The notes under the pieces: generated by a model
The model's database searches: none
What the model was told of the DNA's origin: nothing
What the model saw: only the letters and a program-made list of their open reading frames with translations
Shown here: one piece after another, positions 16,853 to 26,455 of the stretch
Position numbering within the stretch: the first letter of the stretch is position 1
Layout of the letters: every line of letters begins with the position of its first letter
Origin: Natronosalvus caseinilyticus
Lineage (GTDB): Archaea > Halobacteriota > Halobacteria > Halobacteriales > Natrialbaceae
Assembly (NCBI RefSeq): GCF_017357105.1
Contig: NZ_CP071596.1
Location: forward strand, 1 to 64,000
Direction of reading: 5' to 3'
DNA: 64,000 bases
Program-made: the position numbers and the translations under genes

Positions 16853-17995
16853 CTACTCGAGCAACCGATCCCCGATCGTGTTCCGCAGAATCTCGCTCGT
16901 GCCCTCGTAGATCTCGTTGAGTTTGGCGTCGCGGTAGAAGCGCTCGGCGGGGAAGTCCTTGGTGTAGCCGTAGCCGCCGTGGATCTGGATGCCCTCGTTG
17001 GCGACCTCGCGGGAGACCTCGCTGGCGTAGAGTTTCGCCTGAGCGGCCTCGGTGATGTAGTCCTCGCCGCGGATCTTGTTGTCGGCAGCTCTGTGCATCA
17101 GCAGTTTCGCAGCCTGGATCTTCGTGTCCATGTCCGCGAGTTTGTGCTTGATCGCCTGGAACTCGCCGATGGGCTGGCCGAACTGCTCGCGCTCGCCGGC
17201 GTACGACCGGGCTTCCTCGAAGGCGGCGCGGGCGATACCGACGCCGCGGGCCGCAATGGTGATGCGGCCGCCGTTGAGCGTCTTGAGCGCCTGGACGAAG
17301 CCGTCGCCCTCCTCGCCGAGTCGGCGGTCGGCGGGGATCCGGAGGTCGTCGAACCGGAGTTCGGCAGTGGGACAGCCCTTGTCGCCGAGTTTCTCCTCCG
17401 TGCCCTCGACGTAGAAGCCGTCGTCCTCCTCGGGACGCACGACGAACGAGGAGATGCCGCGGTTGCCGGCGTCGGGGTCGGTCTTCGCGAAGACGGTGAC
17501 GGTGTCGGCGACGGATCCGTTCGAAATCCAGAGTTTGCCGCCGTTGATGACGTACTCGTCGCCGTCACGTTCGGCCGTCGTCGTCATCGAGGGGACGTCG
17601 CTGCCGGCTCCGGCTTCGGAGAGGGCGAACGCGCCGACGTCTTTTCCCTCGGCGAGCGGCGTCAGGTACGTCTCCTTCTGAGACTCGTCGCCGAACTCGT
17701 AGAGCATGTTCCCCGCCAGCGAGATGTGCGCGGCGACGACGGTTCCCAGTCCGCCCGAGCCCCGGGAAATCTCCTCGATGCCGATCGCGTAGGAGTGGTA
17801 GTCGAGGCCGGCGCCGCCGTACTCCTCGGGGAACGGCATGCCCATCAGGCCCAGGTCGGCCATCTGGTCGACGAGATCCCGCGGGAACTCGTCCTCGCGG
17901 TCGATCTCGCTCGCGACGGGAGCGATCTCCTCGTCGACGAACTCCGCGACCATGTCCCGAATCTGTGCCTGCTCCGGCGAGAGGCTGAAGTCCAT
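16853..17995 (-). CDS. Acyl-CoA dehydrogenase
   Basis: FAD enzyme that introduces the 2,3 double bond in acyl-CoA (fatty acid or branched-chain amino acid breakdown). Over 380 residues: N-terminal helical domain (MDFSLSPEQAQIRDMVAEF), the FAD-contact motif GAFALSEAGAGSD, the signature region QFGQPIGEFQAIKHKLADM, and the C-terminal catalytic Glu region NEIYEGTSEI. Chain-length or branch preference cannot be read. No ETF or thiolase gene is adjacent. Confidence 0.95.
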   Translation of the reverse strand: MDFSLSPEQAQIRDMVAEFVDEEIAPVASEIDREDEFPRDLVDQMADLGLMGMPFPEEYGGAGLDYHSYAIGIEEISRGSGGLGTVVAAHISLAGNMLYEFGDESQKETYLTPLAEGKDVGAFALSEAGAGSDVPSMTTTAERDGDEYVINGGKLWISNGSVADTVTVFAKTDPDAGNRGISSFVVRPEEDDGFYVEGTEEKLGDKGCPTAELRFDDLRIPADRRLGEEGDGFVQALKTLNGGRITIAARGVGIARAAFEEARSYAGEREQFGQPIGEFQAIKHKLADMDTKIQAAKLLMHRAADNKIRGEDYITEAAQAKLYASEVSREVANEGIQIHGGYGYTKDFPAERFYRDAKLNEIYEGTSEILRNTIGDRLLE

Positions 17996-18188
17996 GATCG
18001 ATCCATCGAGCGGCCGCCGCTTTATTGTTGTTGTACGCTCGTCCCGTTGACTCGCGTGTATTCGACCGTCGATCGAGACCCATTGCGTCGCGCTCGACGA
18101 GACTGAACGGGCCGGTTCGGTTCGCCTATCCTCAGAATCGTCCGCGACCGGGGTGTTTTTCCGGAACGACGACCAATAATGGGCCTAG

Positions 18189-19235
18189 ATGACTACGGGC
18201 CACTCCCCTCCAGCCGCCGAATCCGACATCGAGTGGTGCTACGACGCCGTCCACGGCGTTTCGCGCACCTTCTCGATTACCATCGACCGACTCGAGGAGC
18301 CGATGGCACGTCACATCTGCCTGGGGTACCTCCTGTGTCGAATCGCGGATACGATCGAGGACGCCGGCCACATCCCACCGGCCGAACAGACCGCCCTGCT
18401 CGAGACGTTCGATCGGGTACTCGATCCGGACGCCGACACGACGGCCGAAGACTTCCGCGAGGCCGCCGAACCCTGGATCCCGGAGGACCGGTCGAACGAC
18501 TGGGACGTCGTCGCGCACGCCCCGCGAATCGTCCGAACGTTCGAATCATTCGAGGACGAACCTCGCGAGATCATGCGTGAACCCGTCAGGGAACTCGTCG
18601 ACGGGATGGCGATGTTCACCAGCCGGTACGCCGACGAGGGCGGTCTCCGCCTCCAGACGCTCGAGGAACTCGAGGAGTACTGCTGGTACGCCGCCGGGAC
18701 CGTCGGGACGCTCATCACGGGGCTCGTCGCCCGCGGCACCTCGCCCGAGCGCGCCGAGGTGCTGCGCGACAACGCCCGGTCGTTCGCCCTGCTCTTGCAG
18801 CTGGTCAACATCGCGAAGGACGTCGAAACCGACTACCACGAGGAGAACAACGTCTACCTGCCGGCCGAGTGGCTCGCAGAAGAGGACGTCGCCGTCGAAC
18901 GCGTCACCGACGAGGCCCACCACAGCGGCGTCACGAACGTCATTCGTCGGGTGACCGGGCGGGCGGAGGGATACCTCGACGGCGCCCAGCGCTACCTCGA
19001 GGTGGTGCCCGAACGCCACGGGAACACGCTGTCGGCGTGGGCGATTCCGTACCTCCTGGCCGTGGGCACCCTGCGGGAACTCCGCGAACGGCCCGAGGAC
19101 GTCATTCGTGAGGGGAACGTCAAGATTACGCGCGCGGAGGTCTTCGCCGTGATGCAACGGTTCGAACAGGACCTCTCGAGGTCGGCACTCGAGGAGTTGC
19201 GACGCGAGATGTCCGAGAAGCCGCTGCACCAGTAG
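18189..19235 (+). CDS. Squalene/phytoene synthase family, probably squalene synthase
   Basis: Condenses two prenyl diphosphates head to head. Both Mg-binding acidic motifs are present: DTIED (about 54-58) and DVETD (about 217-221), plus the conserved YCWYAAGTVG stretch. 348 residues, with C-terminal helices rich in charged residues. Haloarchaea make both squalene and C40/C50 carotenoids; this branch resembles squalene synthases more than CrtB, but that is inference. It has no carotenoid neighbours here. Confidence 0.85.
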   Translation: MTTGHSPPAAESDIEWCYDAVHGVSRTFSITIDRLEEPMARHICLGYLLCRIADTIEDAGHIPPAEQTALLETFDRVLDPDADTTAEDFREAAEPWIPEDRSNDWDVVAHAPRIVRTFESFEDEPREIMREPVRELVDGMAMFTSRYADEGGLRLQTLEELEEYCWYAAGTVGTLITGLVARGTSPERAEVLRDNARSFALLLQLVNIAKDVETDYHEENNVYLPAEWLAEEDVAVERVTDEAHHSGVTNVIRRVTGRAEGYLDGAQRYLEVVPERHGNTLSAWAIPYLLAVGTLRELRERPEDVIREGNVKITRAEVFAVMQRFEQDLSRSALEELRREMSEKPLHQ

Positions 19236-19306
19236 CGGATTCGCGTCTATCGGCAGTGGGGTCGTGTCTGCCTGTAGCGGATTCGCGTTTACCGGTAACG
19301 GATTCG
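19232..19306. repeat. Imperfect direct repeat downstream of the synthase
   Basis: GTAGCGGATTCGCGT occurs at 19232 and 19274 (42 apart), with a shorter third copy GTAACGGATTCG at 19295. The first copy overlaps the stop codon of the synthase gene, so the copies appear to derive from its 3' end. Confidence 0.7.
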
Positions 19307-19487
19307 AAGAAAGTCGAGAAAGGGGATCTGCTCGACGGATTGCGAATTGATGCAGAAACTATAGTATATTGCTATCGATTGTATAGCATTGGGCCGGCGC
19401 GAGCACCTCGAGCGACTGGAACTCGTCGGCGATGAGTCGAGGTGCCTCGAACGCCGGGGAAACGCAGGTGAAAATGCAGCGCAGCCG

Positions 19488-19940
19488 TTACGCGAGCGCG
19501 AAGACGTCGGCCTCGAGCCGACGGTCGGGAGTCACGGTGATCGTCACGTGGGCCTCCGTGACGCCCCAGCCGTCCTCGAGCTGGTCGGCGATCGCCTCGC
19601 TCGAGAGGCGGAGCGACTCCTCGCCCAGCTGGGCGCGAAGGCCGTAGGGACGGGCGGTCTCGTGCCACGGGCCCCGAACGGCTTGGCGGTCGCGGCCGCT
19701 CTCGTGGCCGGCGGGGTCGAGCCAGCGGGTGGTCTCACGGGCGGTCTCGAGATCGGTGCCGACGGCGATCTCGACCGGGGCGCGCTCGCTCGAGTCGTTC
19801 GCGACGTGGAGGGAGGCGATCCGAAAGGTGCCGGGGTCGGACCGCTGGCCCCAGGCGACGGCGGCGGTCAGGGTCGTACCGAGACCGCCGAGTCCGAGAC
19901 CGAGGACTGTTCGGCGGGAGTACGTTGGAGTGGAGGGCAT
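19488..19940 (-). CDS. Tat-signal secreted or anchored protein, unknown function
   Basis: 150 residues from the ATG at 19940. Seen: twin-arginine signal TYSRRTVLGLGLGGLGTTL near the N-terminus, then a soluble domain of mostly beta character (ASLHVANDSSERAPVEIAVG, EAHVTITVTPDRRLEADVF). There is no lipobox Cys. The predicted fold and function are unknown. It sits downstream of, and convergent with, the synthase gene. Confidence 0.75.
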   Translation of the reverse strand: MPSTPTYSRRTVLGLGLGGLGTTLTAAVAWGQRSDPGTFRIASLHVANDSSERAPVEIAVGTDLETARETTRWLDPAGHESGRDRQAVRGPWHETARPYGLRAQLGEESLRLSSEAIADQLEDGWGVTEAHVTITVTPDRRLEADVFALA

Positions 19941-20004
19941 CGCTATCCAACACTTCAACGGCGCTACTGATATACCTGTTGACTCGCTAATAGGTGTGCG
20001 AGTG

Positions 20005-20859
20005 CTAGTCGTACTCGTAGAAGCCCCGTCCGGTCTTTTTGCCGAGGTCGCCTGCTTCGACCTTGCGCTTGAGGAGGTAGGCCGGTTTGTATCGATCCCC
20101 GAGTTCCTCGTACATGGTCTCGGAGGCGTGCAGGCAGACGTCGAGGCCGATGTGATCGGCCAGTTTTAATGGTCCCATCGGGACGTTCGTCCCGAGTTCC
20201 ATCCCCGCGTCGATGTCTTCCTTGCTCGCGACGCCCTCGTCGTAGGCCCTGATCCCCTCGTTGAGCCAGGGCATCAGGATACGGTTCGTGACGAAGCCAG
20301 GCTTGTCGTCCGATTCCCAGGTCGTCTTTCCGAGGTCCTCGGCGATTTCGTGCGCCAGGTCGGTGACGGCGGCGGTCGTCTTCTCCCCGACGACGATTTC
20401 GACGCCTTCCATGATCGGCACGGGGTTCATGAAGTGCAGGCCGACGACGCGCTCGGGGTGCTCGAGCGGCGCCGCAATCGAGGTGATCGAGAGCGTGCTC
20501 GTGTTGGTCGCGAGCACGACGTCCTCGTCGCAGGTGTCCTCGAGATCCTGGAAGATGTCCCGCTTGACCTCCATGTTCTCGACGGCGGCCTCGACGACCA
20601 GGTCGCAGTCGGCGAGGTCCGCGAGGTTGGTCGTCCCGGCGATTCGCGCCCGGATTGTTTCGGGGTCGTCGGGCAGGGCGTCCTTCCCGTCGAGGCGCTC
20701 GAGGCTGTCGGCAATCGCGTCGAATCCGCTCTCGACGTACTCGGATTCGATGTCGCGCATGACCACGTCGTAGCCGGTCGTGGCGGCGACCTGGGCGATG
20801 CCGCTCCCCATCGTCCCCGCACCGACGACGCCGATTCGCTCGATGTCCTGGCGTACCAT
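20005..20859 (-). CDS. 3-hydroxyacyl-CoA dehydrogenase
   Basis: NAD-dependent oxidation of 3-hydroxyacyl-CoA in beta-oxidation or the polyhydroxyalkanoate/butyrate route. Seen over 284 residues: Rossmann loop GAGTMGSGIAQ (about 13-23), NTSTLSITSIA, the catalytic His in GLHFMNPVP, and the C-terminal dimer domain with DHIGLDVCLHASE. The start MVRQDIERIGVVGAG at 20859 is preferred over MPAMV three codons earlier. Stand-alone enzyme without a fused enoyl-CoA hydratase. Confidence 0.95.
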   Translation of the reverse strand: MVRQDIERIGVVGAGTMGSGIAQVAATTGYDVVMRDIESEYVESGFDAIADSLERLDGKDALPDDPETIRARIAGTTNLADLADCDLVVEAAVENMEVKRDIFQDLEDTCDEDVVLATNTSTLSITSIAAPLEHPERVVGLHFMNPVPIMEGVEIVVGEKTTAAVTDLAHEIAEDLGKTTWESDDKPGFVTNRILMPWLNEGIRAYDEGVASKEDIDAGMELGTNVPMGPLKLADHIGLDVCLHASETMYEELGDRYKPAYLLKRKVEAGDLGKKTGRGFYEYD

Positions 20860-21038
20860 GGCGGGCAATACTTGCGATTCGCTGGTAAGTGTAGCGATAC
20901 GTCGGGACGAGTGGCCGCTCGACCGTCGTTAGTGCCCGCAATTTCGACCGACGAAGGCGGCGTCAGACGTCACCACTGCTGGCGATTTTCTCGAGGGGAA
21001 GGTTCAAGTTACGGGCGTGTGAGGTACGGATAGTTCCG

Positions 21039-21617
21039 GTGAATCGCGTGAGCAAGGAAAACGTGGCCGAAACGAGAGACGGCGCTGCACGAGTCCTCGA
21101 GCCGGGCCACCGAGAAGCCCTCGAGGACGCGGGTATCGAACCAGCAGTCGTCTCGAGACAGCGTTGCTCCTATCGGATGCTGCTCGACGCCGGCCTCGAC
21201 GAAGCCGTCGCCGACGCGCTCCGTCGACAGTTCTCCCTGCCGTGGTCGTTCGAGACCGACGGCGATCTCGACCGGCGCTCTAGCGAGGTTCGCGGCCTGG
21301 GAGAGGCCGAACGCGCCTGGGTCGCCGCGAGCGCCGACGAGGGGTGGCAGGCGTTCGAGCCCGTCTCCTCGAGCGGGACCGAAGCCGAAGCCGAAACCGG
21401 GGCCGAGGACCCGTCCGACCGTCCCTGGCCCCGACCGACGCCGGTGACAGCGGTGACCGGTGTCAGTCCCGAAAACGCCACGAGGCTGGCCGAGGCGGGG
21501 ATCAACTCCGCGGAACGGCTGGCGACGATTCACGCGACCGAAGTCGCGAAGATTCTCGAGTTGAGCGTCCTCCACGTCCGGACGTGGCGTCACAACGCTC
21601 GCGAGTTAGTCGATTGA
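21039..21617 (+). CDS. Helix-hairpin-helix protein of unknown function
   Basis: 192 residues from the GTG at 21039 (a second GTG at 21048 is possible). Two helix-hairpin-helix-like parts are seen: a degenerate one near the N-terminus (HREALEDAGIEPAVVSRQ) and a clear one at the C-terminus (TAVTGVSPENATRLAEAGINSAERL). They are separated by an acidic linker (about 105-130). The fold suggests non-specific DNA or nucleoprotein binding. No catalytic domain is seen. Confidence 0.72.
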   Translation: MNRVSKENVAETRDGAARVLEPGHREALEDAGIEPAVVSRQRCSYRMLLDAGLDEAVADALRRQFSLPWSFETDGDLDRRSSEVRGLGEAERAWVAASADEGWQAFEPVSSSGTEAEAETGAEDPSDRPWPRPTPVTAVTGVSPENATRLAEAGINSAERLATIHATEVAKILELSVLHVRTWRHNARELVD

Positions 21618-21817
21618 GCGAGTCACCCAAAGTTGAAATTGAGCGAGGCATTCGAGCCTTGGACCTCGAGGCCAGCGAGCACGTCCCGAATACGTATCAC
21701 CCATTGGATAAATACTCGAGCGTGACGTTCGGACCGAGACGACGACCAGCGAGTGTGGCTCGAGGAAGCTCGAATTTACTACTCGAGAAAGTATTTTTCA
21801 GTTGAGAGGACCGCCAA

Positions 21818-21826
21818 CGATATATG
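21818..21826 (+). promoter_or_regulatory. TATA box of the aldolase gene
   Basis: CGATATATG lies 25-33 bases before the aldolase ATG, the spacing expected for a leaderless or very short-leader haloarchaeal transcript. Confidence 0.55.
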
Positions 21827-21850
21827 GGTCGATGGTGGAGTTGCAGGCAG

Positions 21851-22639
21851 ATGCGACCCATCGACGACTCACCGATCGTTCGCGACGGAAACGCCTGCAT
21901 TCTCGCGATGGACCACGGCCTCGAGCACGGTCCGGTCGACTTCGAGGAGGTGCCCGAGAAGCTCGACCCCGCGACCGTGTTCGAGACGGCGACCCACGAC
22001 GCGGTGACGTGCATCGCCGTCCAGAAGGGAATCGCCGAGGGCTACTACCCGAGCTACGAGGACGACGTCAACCTCCTGGTCAAACTCAACGGGACGTCGA
22101 ACCTCTGGATGGGCGAGCCGGACTCCTCGCTCAACTGTTCGGTGGAGTACGCTGCCGAAATCGGGGCCGACGCGGTCGGGTTCACCCTCTACGGCGGGTC
22201 GAACAACGAAGTCGAGATGGCCGAGGAGTTCCGCGAGATCCACGAGGCCGCCCGCGAGTACGACCTCCCGGTCGTCATGTGGTCGTACCCGCGCGGCCAG
22301 GGGCTGAAAAACGACACGAAACCGGGGACGATCTCCTATGCGACCCGACTGGCTCTCGAGCTGGGCGCCGACATCGCGAAGGTCAAATATCCCGGTAGCG
22401 CCGACGCCATGGAACACGCAGTCCAGTGTGCCGGCGACATGAAGGTCGTCATGAGTGGGGGCTCGAAGACCGACGACCTCGACTTCCTCTCGACGGTCGA
22501 GGCCGTGATCGCCGCCGGCGGCAACGGCCTCGCCGTGGGCCGAAACGTCTGGCAGCGCGAGAACCCCGAACGGCTGCTCGACGCCCTCGAGAAGGTCATC
22601 TACGAGGGGGAGACCGCCGACGCCGCGCTCGAGGCGTGA
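21851..22639 (+). CDS. Class I fructose-bisphosphate aldolase (DhnA/archaeal type)
   Basis: Schiff-base aldolase of glycolysis/gluconeogenesis. Seen over 262 residues: AMDHGLEHGP near the N-terminus, MWSYPRGQG, the Schiff-base Lys in IAKVKYPGS, and the phosphate-binding end (MSGGSKT, AVGRNVWQ). ATG at 21851 (MRPIDDSPIVRDG); the nine-codon extension covers the TATA region. The FBPase gene begins two bases after its stop, so the two make a gluconeogenic operon. Confidence 0.93.
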   Translation: MRPIDDSPIVRDGNACILAMDHGLEHGPVDFEEVPEKLDPATVFETATHDAVTCIAVQKGIAEGYYPSYEDDVNLLVKLNGTSNLWMGEPDSSLNCSVEYAAEIGADAVGFTLYGGSNNEVEMAEEFREIHEAAREYDLPVVMWSYPRGQGLKNDTKPGTISYATRLALELGADIAKVKYPGSADAMEHAVQCAGDMKVVMSGGSKTDDLDFLSTVEAVIAAGGNGLAVGRNVWQRENPERLLDALEKVIYEGETADAALEA

Positions 22640-22641
22640 CG

Positions 22642-23529
22642 ATGGCGACGGCGCTCGACGACGCGGTCGAGCCGGTGAATTCGATCGTGCGGACGGTCGC
22701 CCGGTCGGCGACCGAGATCCGCCAGGGCCTCATCGGCCGCCGGAGCAGCGCCGCCGAGGAGAACCCCAGCGGCGAGACCCAGCTCGAGGCGGACGTCTGG
22801 GCCGACGACCTCCTCTACAATCGCCTCTCGCGACTCGAGGGGGTCGCCCAGTACGCGAGCGAGGAGCGCGAGGAGGTTCTCGACTGTGGTGAGGATGTCG
22901 ACGTGGACGACGGCGTCGCCGTCGCCCTCGACCCGCTCGACGGCTCCTCGAACCTGAAGTCGAACAACACGATGGGGACCATCGTCGGGATCTACGACGA
23001 GCCGCTCCCGGCCCCAGGCGAGGCTCTCGTGGGCGCGTGTTACGTCCTCTACGGACCGATCACCACGATGGTCGTCGCCACCGAGGACGGCGTCTCTGAG
23101 TACGAACTGGGCGGGGGCGAGGCGACGGTCGTCCAGGCCGACGTGACCCTCCCCGACGACCCGGTCGTCTACGGCGTCGGCGGGCGCGTCCCCGACTGGC
23201 CGCCCGCGATCGAAGCCTACGTGAGCCGCCTCGAGAGCGAACTCAAACTCCGGTACGGCGGGGCGATGATCGGCGACGTCAACCAGGTGCTGACCTACGG
23301 CGGGCTCTTCGCGTACCCGACCCTCGAGTCGAGCCCCGAGGGAAAACTGCGCGTCCAGTTCGAGGGCAACCCCATCGGGTACATCCTCGAGCGGGCCGGC
23401 GGTCGTTCGAGCGACGGCCACGGCTCCCTGCTCGCCGTCGAACCGACCAAGCTCCACCAGCGGACGCCGCTGTACGTCGGGAACGAGGCGTACGTCGATC
23501 TGATCGAGGACGTCCTCGCCGACGCGTAA
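22642..23529 (+). CDS. fbp: Fructose-1,6-bisphosphatase, class I
   Basis: 295 residues. The metal site is in EADVWADDLL, SEEREE and LDPLDGSSNLKSNNTMG (Asp/Asp/Ser-Asn-Leu signature of class I FBPase and inositol phosphatases). Further along are GGAMIGDVNQVL and the C-terminal substrate loop GNPIGYILERAGG. Dephosphorylates FBP in gluconeogenesis. The two-base gap from the aldolase stop implies translational coupling. Confidence 0.93.
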   Translation: MATALDDAVEPVNSIVRTVARSATEIRQGLIGRRSSAAEENPSGETQLEADVWADDLLYNRLSRLEGVAQYASEEREEVLDCGEDVDVDDGVAVALDPLDGSSNLKSNNTMGTIVGIYDEPLPAPGEALVGACYVLYGPITTMVVATEDGVSEYELGGGEATVVQADVTLPDDPVVYGVGGRVPDWPPAIEAYVSRLESELKLRYGGAMIGDVNQVLTYGGLFAYPTLESSPEGKLRVQFEGNPIGYILERAGGRSSDGHGSLLAVEPTKLHQRTPLYVGNEAYVDLIEDVLADA

Positions 23530-23613
23530 CACGTTAGCGGCGAGTGGCTCAGGCTCCGTCGGCACTCGGAGAAACCCGACACCCCTTTACTCGCGCCCCG
23601 AAAACGGGGTGGT

Positions 23614-25386
23614 ATGTTCCGTTCACTCCGTGCGGAGGTCGAGACCGCCCTCGAGGGGGCGCTCTCTACGCTCGACCTCCCGACCGACGACCTCGGCATC
23701 GAAGAGCCGCCAGAAGACGTCCCGGCCGTCCTGGCCTCGAGTGTCGCCTTCCGGCTGGCCGGCGAAATGGGGGCCGCCCCGCCCCAGGTCGCGGCCCAGC
23801 TAGCCGAGGAAATCGACGTCGACGACCTCGAGTACGTCGGCCGGATCGACACCCAGGGGCCGTACCTCAATTTCCTGCCGAGCGACGCCTACTTCGCCGA
23901 CACCCTCGCGGCGGGGACCGACGAGACCTACGGCCACCTCCCCGACCGCGACACCTCGGTCGTCGTCGAACACACCAGTGCCAACCCCACCGGCCCGGTT
24001 CACGTCGGCCGCGCCCGCAACCCGATCGTCGGCGACGCCGTGGCGAACGTCCTCGACGCCGCCGGCTACGACGTCGAACGCCACTACTACGTCAACGACG
24101 CCGGCCGACAGATGGCGGTCTTCACCTGGGCCTACGAGACCTTCGACGAGAGCGACCTGGAGTCCGAACCCGAGCGTGACCGTATCGAGTACGACCTCGT
24201 GCGCTACTACCAGAAGGGCAACGCCTACCTCGAGGATGCCGACGATGCGGCCGTCGAGGAAGCCGAAGCCGAAATTCAGGCCATCCTGCAGGGTCTCGAG
24301 GAAGGCAACGAGGCGACTTTCGAGCGCGTCCAAACTGTCGTCGATCAAGTTCTGGGCGGCATGCGCGAGTGTCTGTCCCGCCTCCCTGCCGAATTCGACG
24401 AATTCGTCAAGGAGACCCGGTTCATGCTCGACGGAAGCACGCAGGAGGTCGCCGACCGCCTCCGTGACACCGAGTACGCCGTCCTCGAGGAGGGAGCCTG
24501 GCAGCTCGACCTCGAGGAGAGGGGGATCGAGAAGAACCTCGTCTTCCTGCGCTCGGATGGCACCTCGCTGTACACCACGCGCGACCTGGCCCACCACGAG
24601 TGGAAGTTCGAGCACTACGACCGCGCGGTGACCGTCCTCGGCGAGGATCACAAGCTCCAGGCCACTCAGCTCGAGGCAACCCTGGATCTGCTCGGCAACG
24701 ATACCGACGCCCTGGATTCGATCCACTTCTCGTGGGTCAACCTCCCCGGCGGCGAGGGAATGTCGACCCGTCGCGGGACGGGGATCATGCTCGACGACCT
24801 GCTGGACGAGGCGATCGACCGCGCCCGCGACGAAGTCGAGAGCCGCATGGACGACCGCATCCGAGACGACGACCTCGACGAGGCGGACGTCGAGCGCATC
24901 GCCCACCAGGTCGGCATCGGCGCCGTCCGTTACGACATCGTCTCGAAGCAACCCACGAAGGGGATCACCTTCGAGTGGGACCAGGCACTCGATTTCGAGG
25001 CGCAGTCAGCCCCCTACGTGCAGTACGTTCACGCGCGCTGTTGTGGGATCCTGGACGAGGCCGGTGTCGGCGTCGGCGGCGATATCGAAACTGACGTGGA
25101 CGCCGACCTGCTCACCACGGAGGCCGAACGCGACCTCCTCGAGACTATCGCCCGTTTTCCAGCCGTCATCGAGGAAGCCGCCGACGACCTCGAGCCCCAC
25201 CAGGTGGCGACTTTCACCCGCGAGTTCGCGGAGGCGTTCAACGCCTTCTACCGCGAGTGTCCGGTGCTCGCCGACGACGTCGAACCCGACGTGCGCGAGG
25301 CGCGCCTGGCGCTGGTCGCCGCCTCGAGGCACACGATGGCCAACGCGCTGGCTGTGCTCGGGGTCGAGGCACCGGAGTCGATGTGA
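23614..25386 (+). CDS. argS: Arginyl-tRNA synthetase
   Basis: Class I synthetase, 590 residues. Seen: N-terminal ArgRS additional domain (about 1-110), HIGH-type signature written HVGR in [18 protein letters not shown] (about 125-145), the KMSKS-loop region as [16 protein letters not shown], then the anticodon-binding domain ending [16 protein letters not shown]. The variant HVGR is, to my knowledge, usual in haloarchaea. The gene is alone, with 77 bases to the FBPase gene before it. Confidence 0.96.
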   Translation: MFRSLRAEVETALEGALSTLDLPTDDLGIEEPPEDVPAVLASSVAFRLAGEMGAAPPQVAAQLAEEIDVDDLEYVGRIDTQGPYLNFLPSDAYFADTLAAGTDETYGHLPDRDTSVVVEHTSANPTGPVHVGRARNPIVGDAVANVLDAAGYDVERHYYVNDAGRQMAVFTWAYETFDESDLESEPERDRIEYDLVRYYQKGNAYLEDADDAAVEEAEAEIQAILQGLEEGNEATFERVQTVVDQVLGGMRECLSRLPAEFDEFVKETRFMLDGSTQEVADRLRDTEYAVLEEGAWQLDLEERGIEKNLVFLRSDGTSLYTTRDLAHHEWKFEHYDRAVTVLGEDHKLQATQLEATLDLLGNDTDALDSIHFSWVNLPGGEGMSTRRGTGIMLDDLLDEAIDRARDEVESRMDDRIRDDDLDEADVERIAHQVGIGAVRYDIVSKQPTKGITFEWDQALDFEAQSAPYVQYVHARCCGILDEAGVGVGGDIETDVDADLLTTEAERDLLETIARFPAVIEEAADDLEPHQVATFTREFAEAFNAFYRECPVLADDVEPDVREARLALVAASRHTMANALAVLGVEAPESM

Positions 25387-25520
25387 GTTGGGCACGTGCT
25401 CGCCGACTCGAGGCGGCGTAATCTCGGCCGTTCGAGCGGCGTAATCTCGGCGGCACGGATTTGTGCGAGCGCGTGTCACACGACGGCGACGTTGAAGTAC
25501 CTAGTCCGTGAGTGATGCGT

Positions 25521-26054
25521 ATGCCCGGCCCAGTATTCCTCGAGGGAGACCGCGTCGAGTTACGAACCGTCGAACAGGAGGATGCCGCGTTCTTACAGGA
25601 ACTGATCAACGACCCCTCCGTCCGGACGAGCCTGTTTTCCTACCGCCCCATCGCCGGTCACCAGGAGCGCGAGTGGATCGAATCGATCGGCGAGGACGAC
25701 GCCGTCAAACTCCTGATCTGCGTCGACGGCGAGGCCGTCGGCATCGTCACCCTCGAGCCCCCGAACGACGTCTGGGGCTGTGCCGAGATTGCGTACATGG
25801 TCGCGCCGGCTGAGTGGGGCAACGGCTACGCCACCGACGCGGTCGAGGCCCTCTGCGGCTATGCGTTCACCGAACGACGGCTCAACAAGGTGTACGCGAG
25901 CGTCTACGCGACGAACGGGGCCTCGGCGCGCGTGCTCGAGAAGGCGGGGTTCCAGAAGGAAGGCGAGTTTCGCCGGGAGGCGTTCGTCGAGGGCGAGTAC
26001 GTGGACCTCCTTCGGTACGGGTTGCTGGCTGAGGAGTGGATGGACGGCAGTTGA
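25521..26054 (+). CDS. GNAT family N-acetyltransferase (RimJ/RimL-like)
   Basis: 177 residues from the ATG at 25521 (ATG 25515 and GTG 25512 are alternatives). Seen: FLEGDRVELRTVEQED, the acetyl-CoA loop region VAPAEWGNGYATDAVEAL, and the late ARVLEKAGFQKEGEFRREAFVEGEYVD typical of RimJ/L-type enzymes. The acceptor may be a protein N-terminus or small molecule. The stop codon coincides with the outer end of a TnpB-element relic, so the C-terminus may have been altered by that insertion. Confidence 0.88.
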   Translation: MPGPVFLEGDRVELRTVEQEDAAFLQELINDPSVRTSLFSYRPIAGHQEREWIESIGEDDAVKLLICVDGEAVGIVTLEPPNDVWGCAEIAYMVAPAEWGNGYATDAVEALCGYAFTERRLNKVYASVYATNGASARVLEKAGFQKEGEFRREAFVEGEYVDLLRYGLLAEEWMDGS

Positions 26055-26435
26055 CATTCTCCGCACGACCGAAGTCGTGGGATTCCCCGTGCTCGGGGTC
26101 GAGTCGGTCTCGACGCCGACAGGGGCAACTTCCCGCCCTCGATGGACGGTCTCGGTTTGCAGGTTATGCGTCAGGGCGGTGGGCGCGTGGTGACGCCAGT
26201 CCGCGTGGACTACCCTGCTAACACCCCACGGTCCGTGCCATCGGCCCGACTCGGAGTCGCGCCCGAGCCTCACTTGGGCAGGGTTGCTTTTTGATGGTGG
26301 AGACCCCAATCCAACTCCAGTTTTCCCGAGCGAGTTATGTTGATATCTGACCCCAGTCATCCTAAAAATTGCGTTTTTATCATAACTGGTCGGATTCATC
26401 CCAGGACTGAAGTCGGGGGCTTCTCCTCGATTCCG
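26051..26435 (-). mobile_element. Relic of an IS200/IS605 (IS1341-type) TnpB element, no transposase left
   Basis: Read on the minus strand, a left-end-like sequence (GAGAAGCCCCCGACTTCAGTCC, about 26407-26428) resembles the left end of the intact element at 43.6 kb. A right-end hairpin (CCACGACTTCGGTCGTG) is followed by CGGAGAATGTCAA at about 26051-26089. Between them is an open fragment containing VAPVGVETDSTP, which I take to be the tail of a TnpB protein. Total about 385 bases, MITE-like. Boundaries are approximate. Confidence 0.6.
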
Positions 26436-26455
26436 TGTAAGGTCGGGAAAACGAA

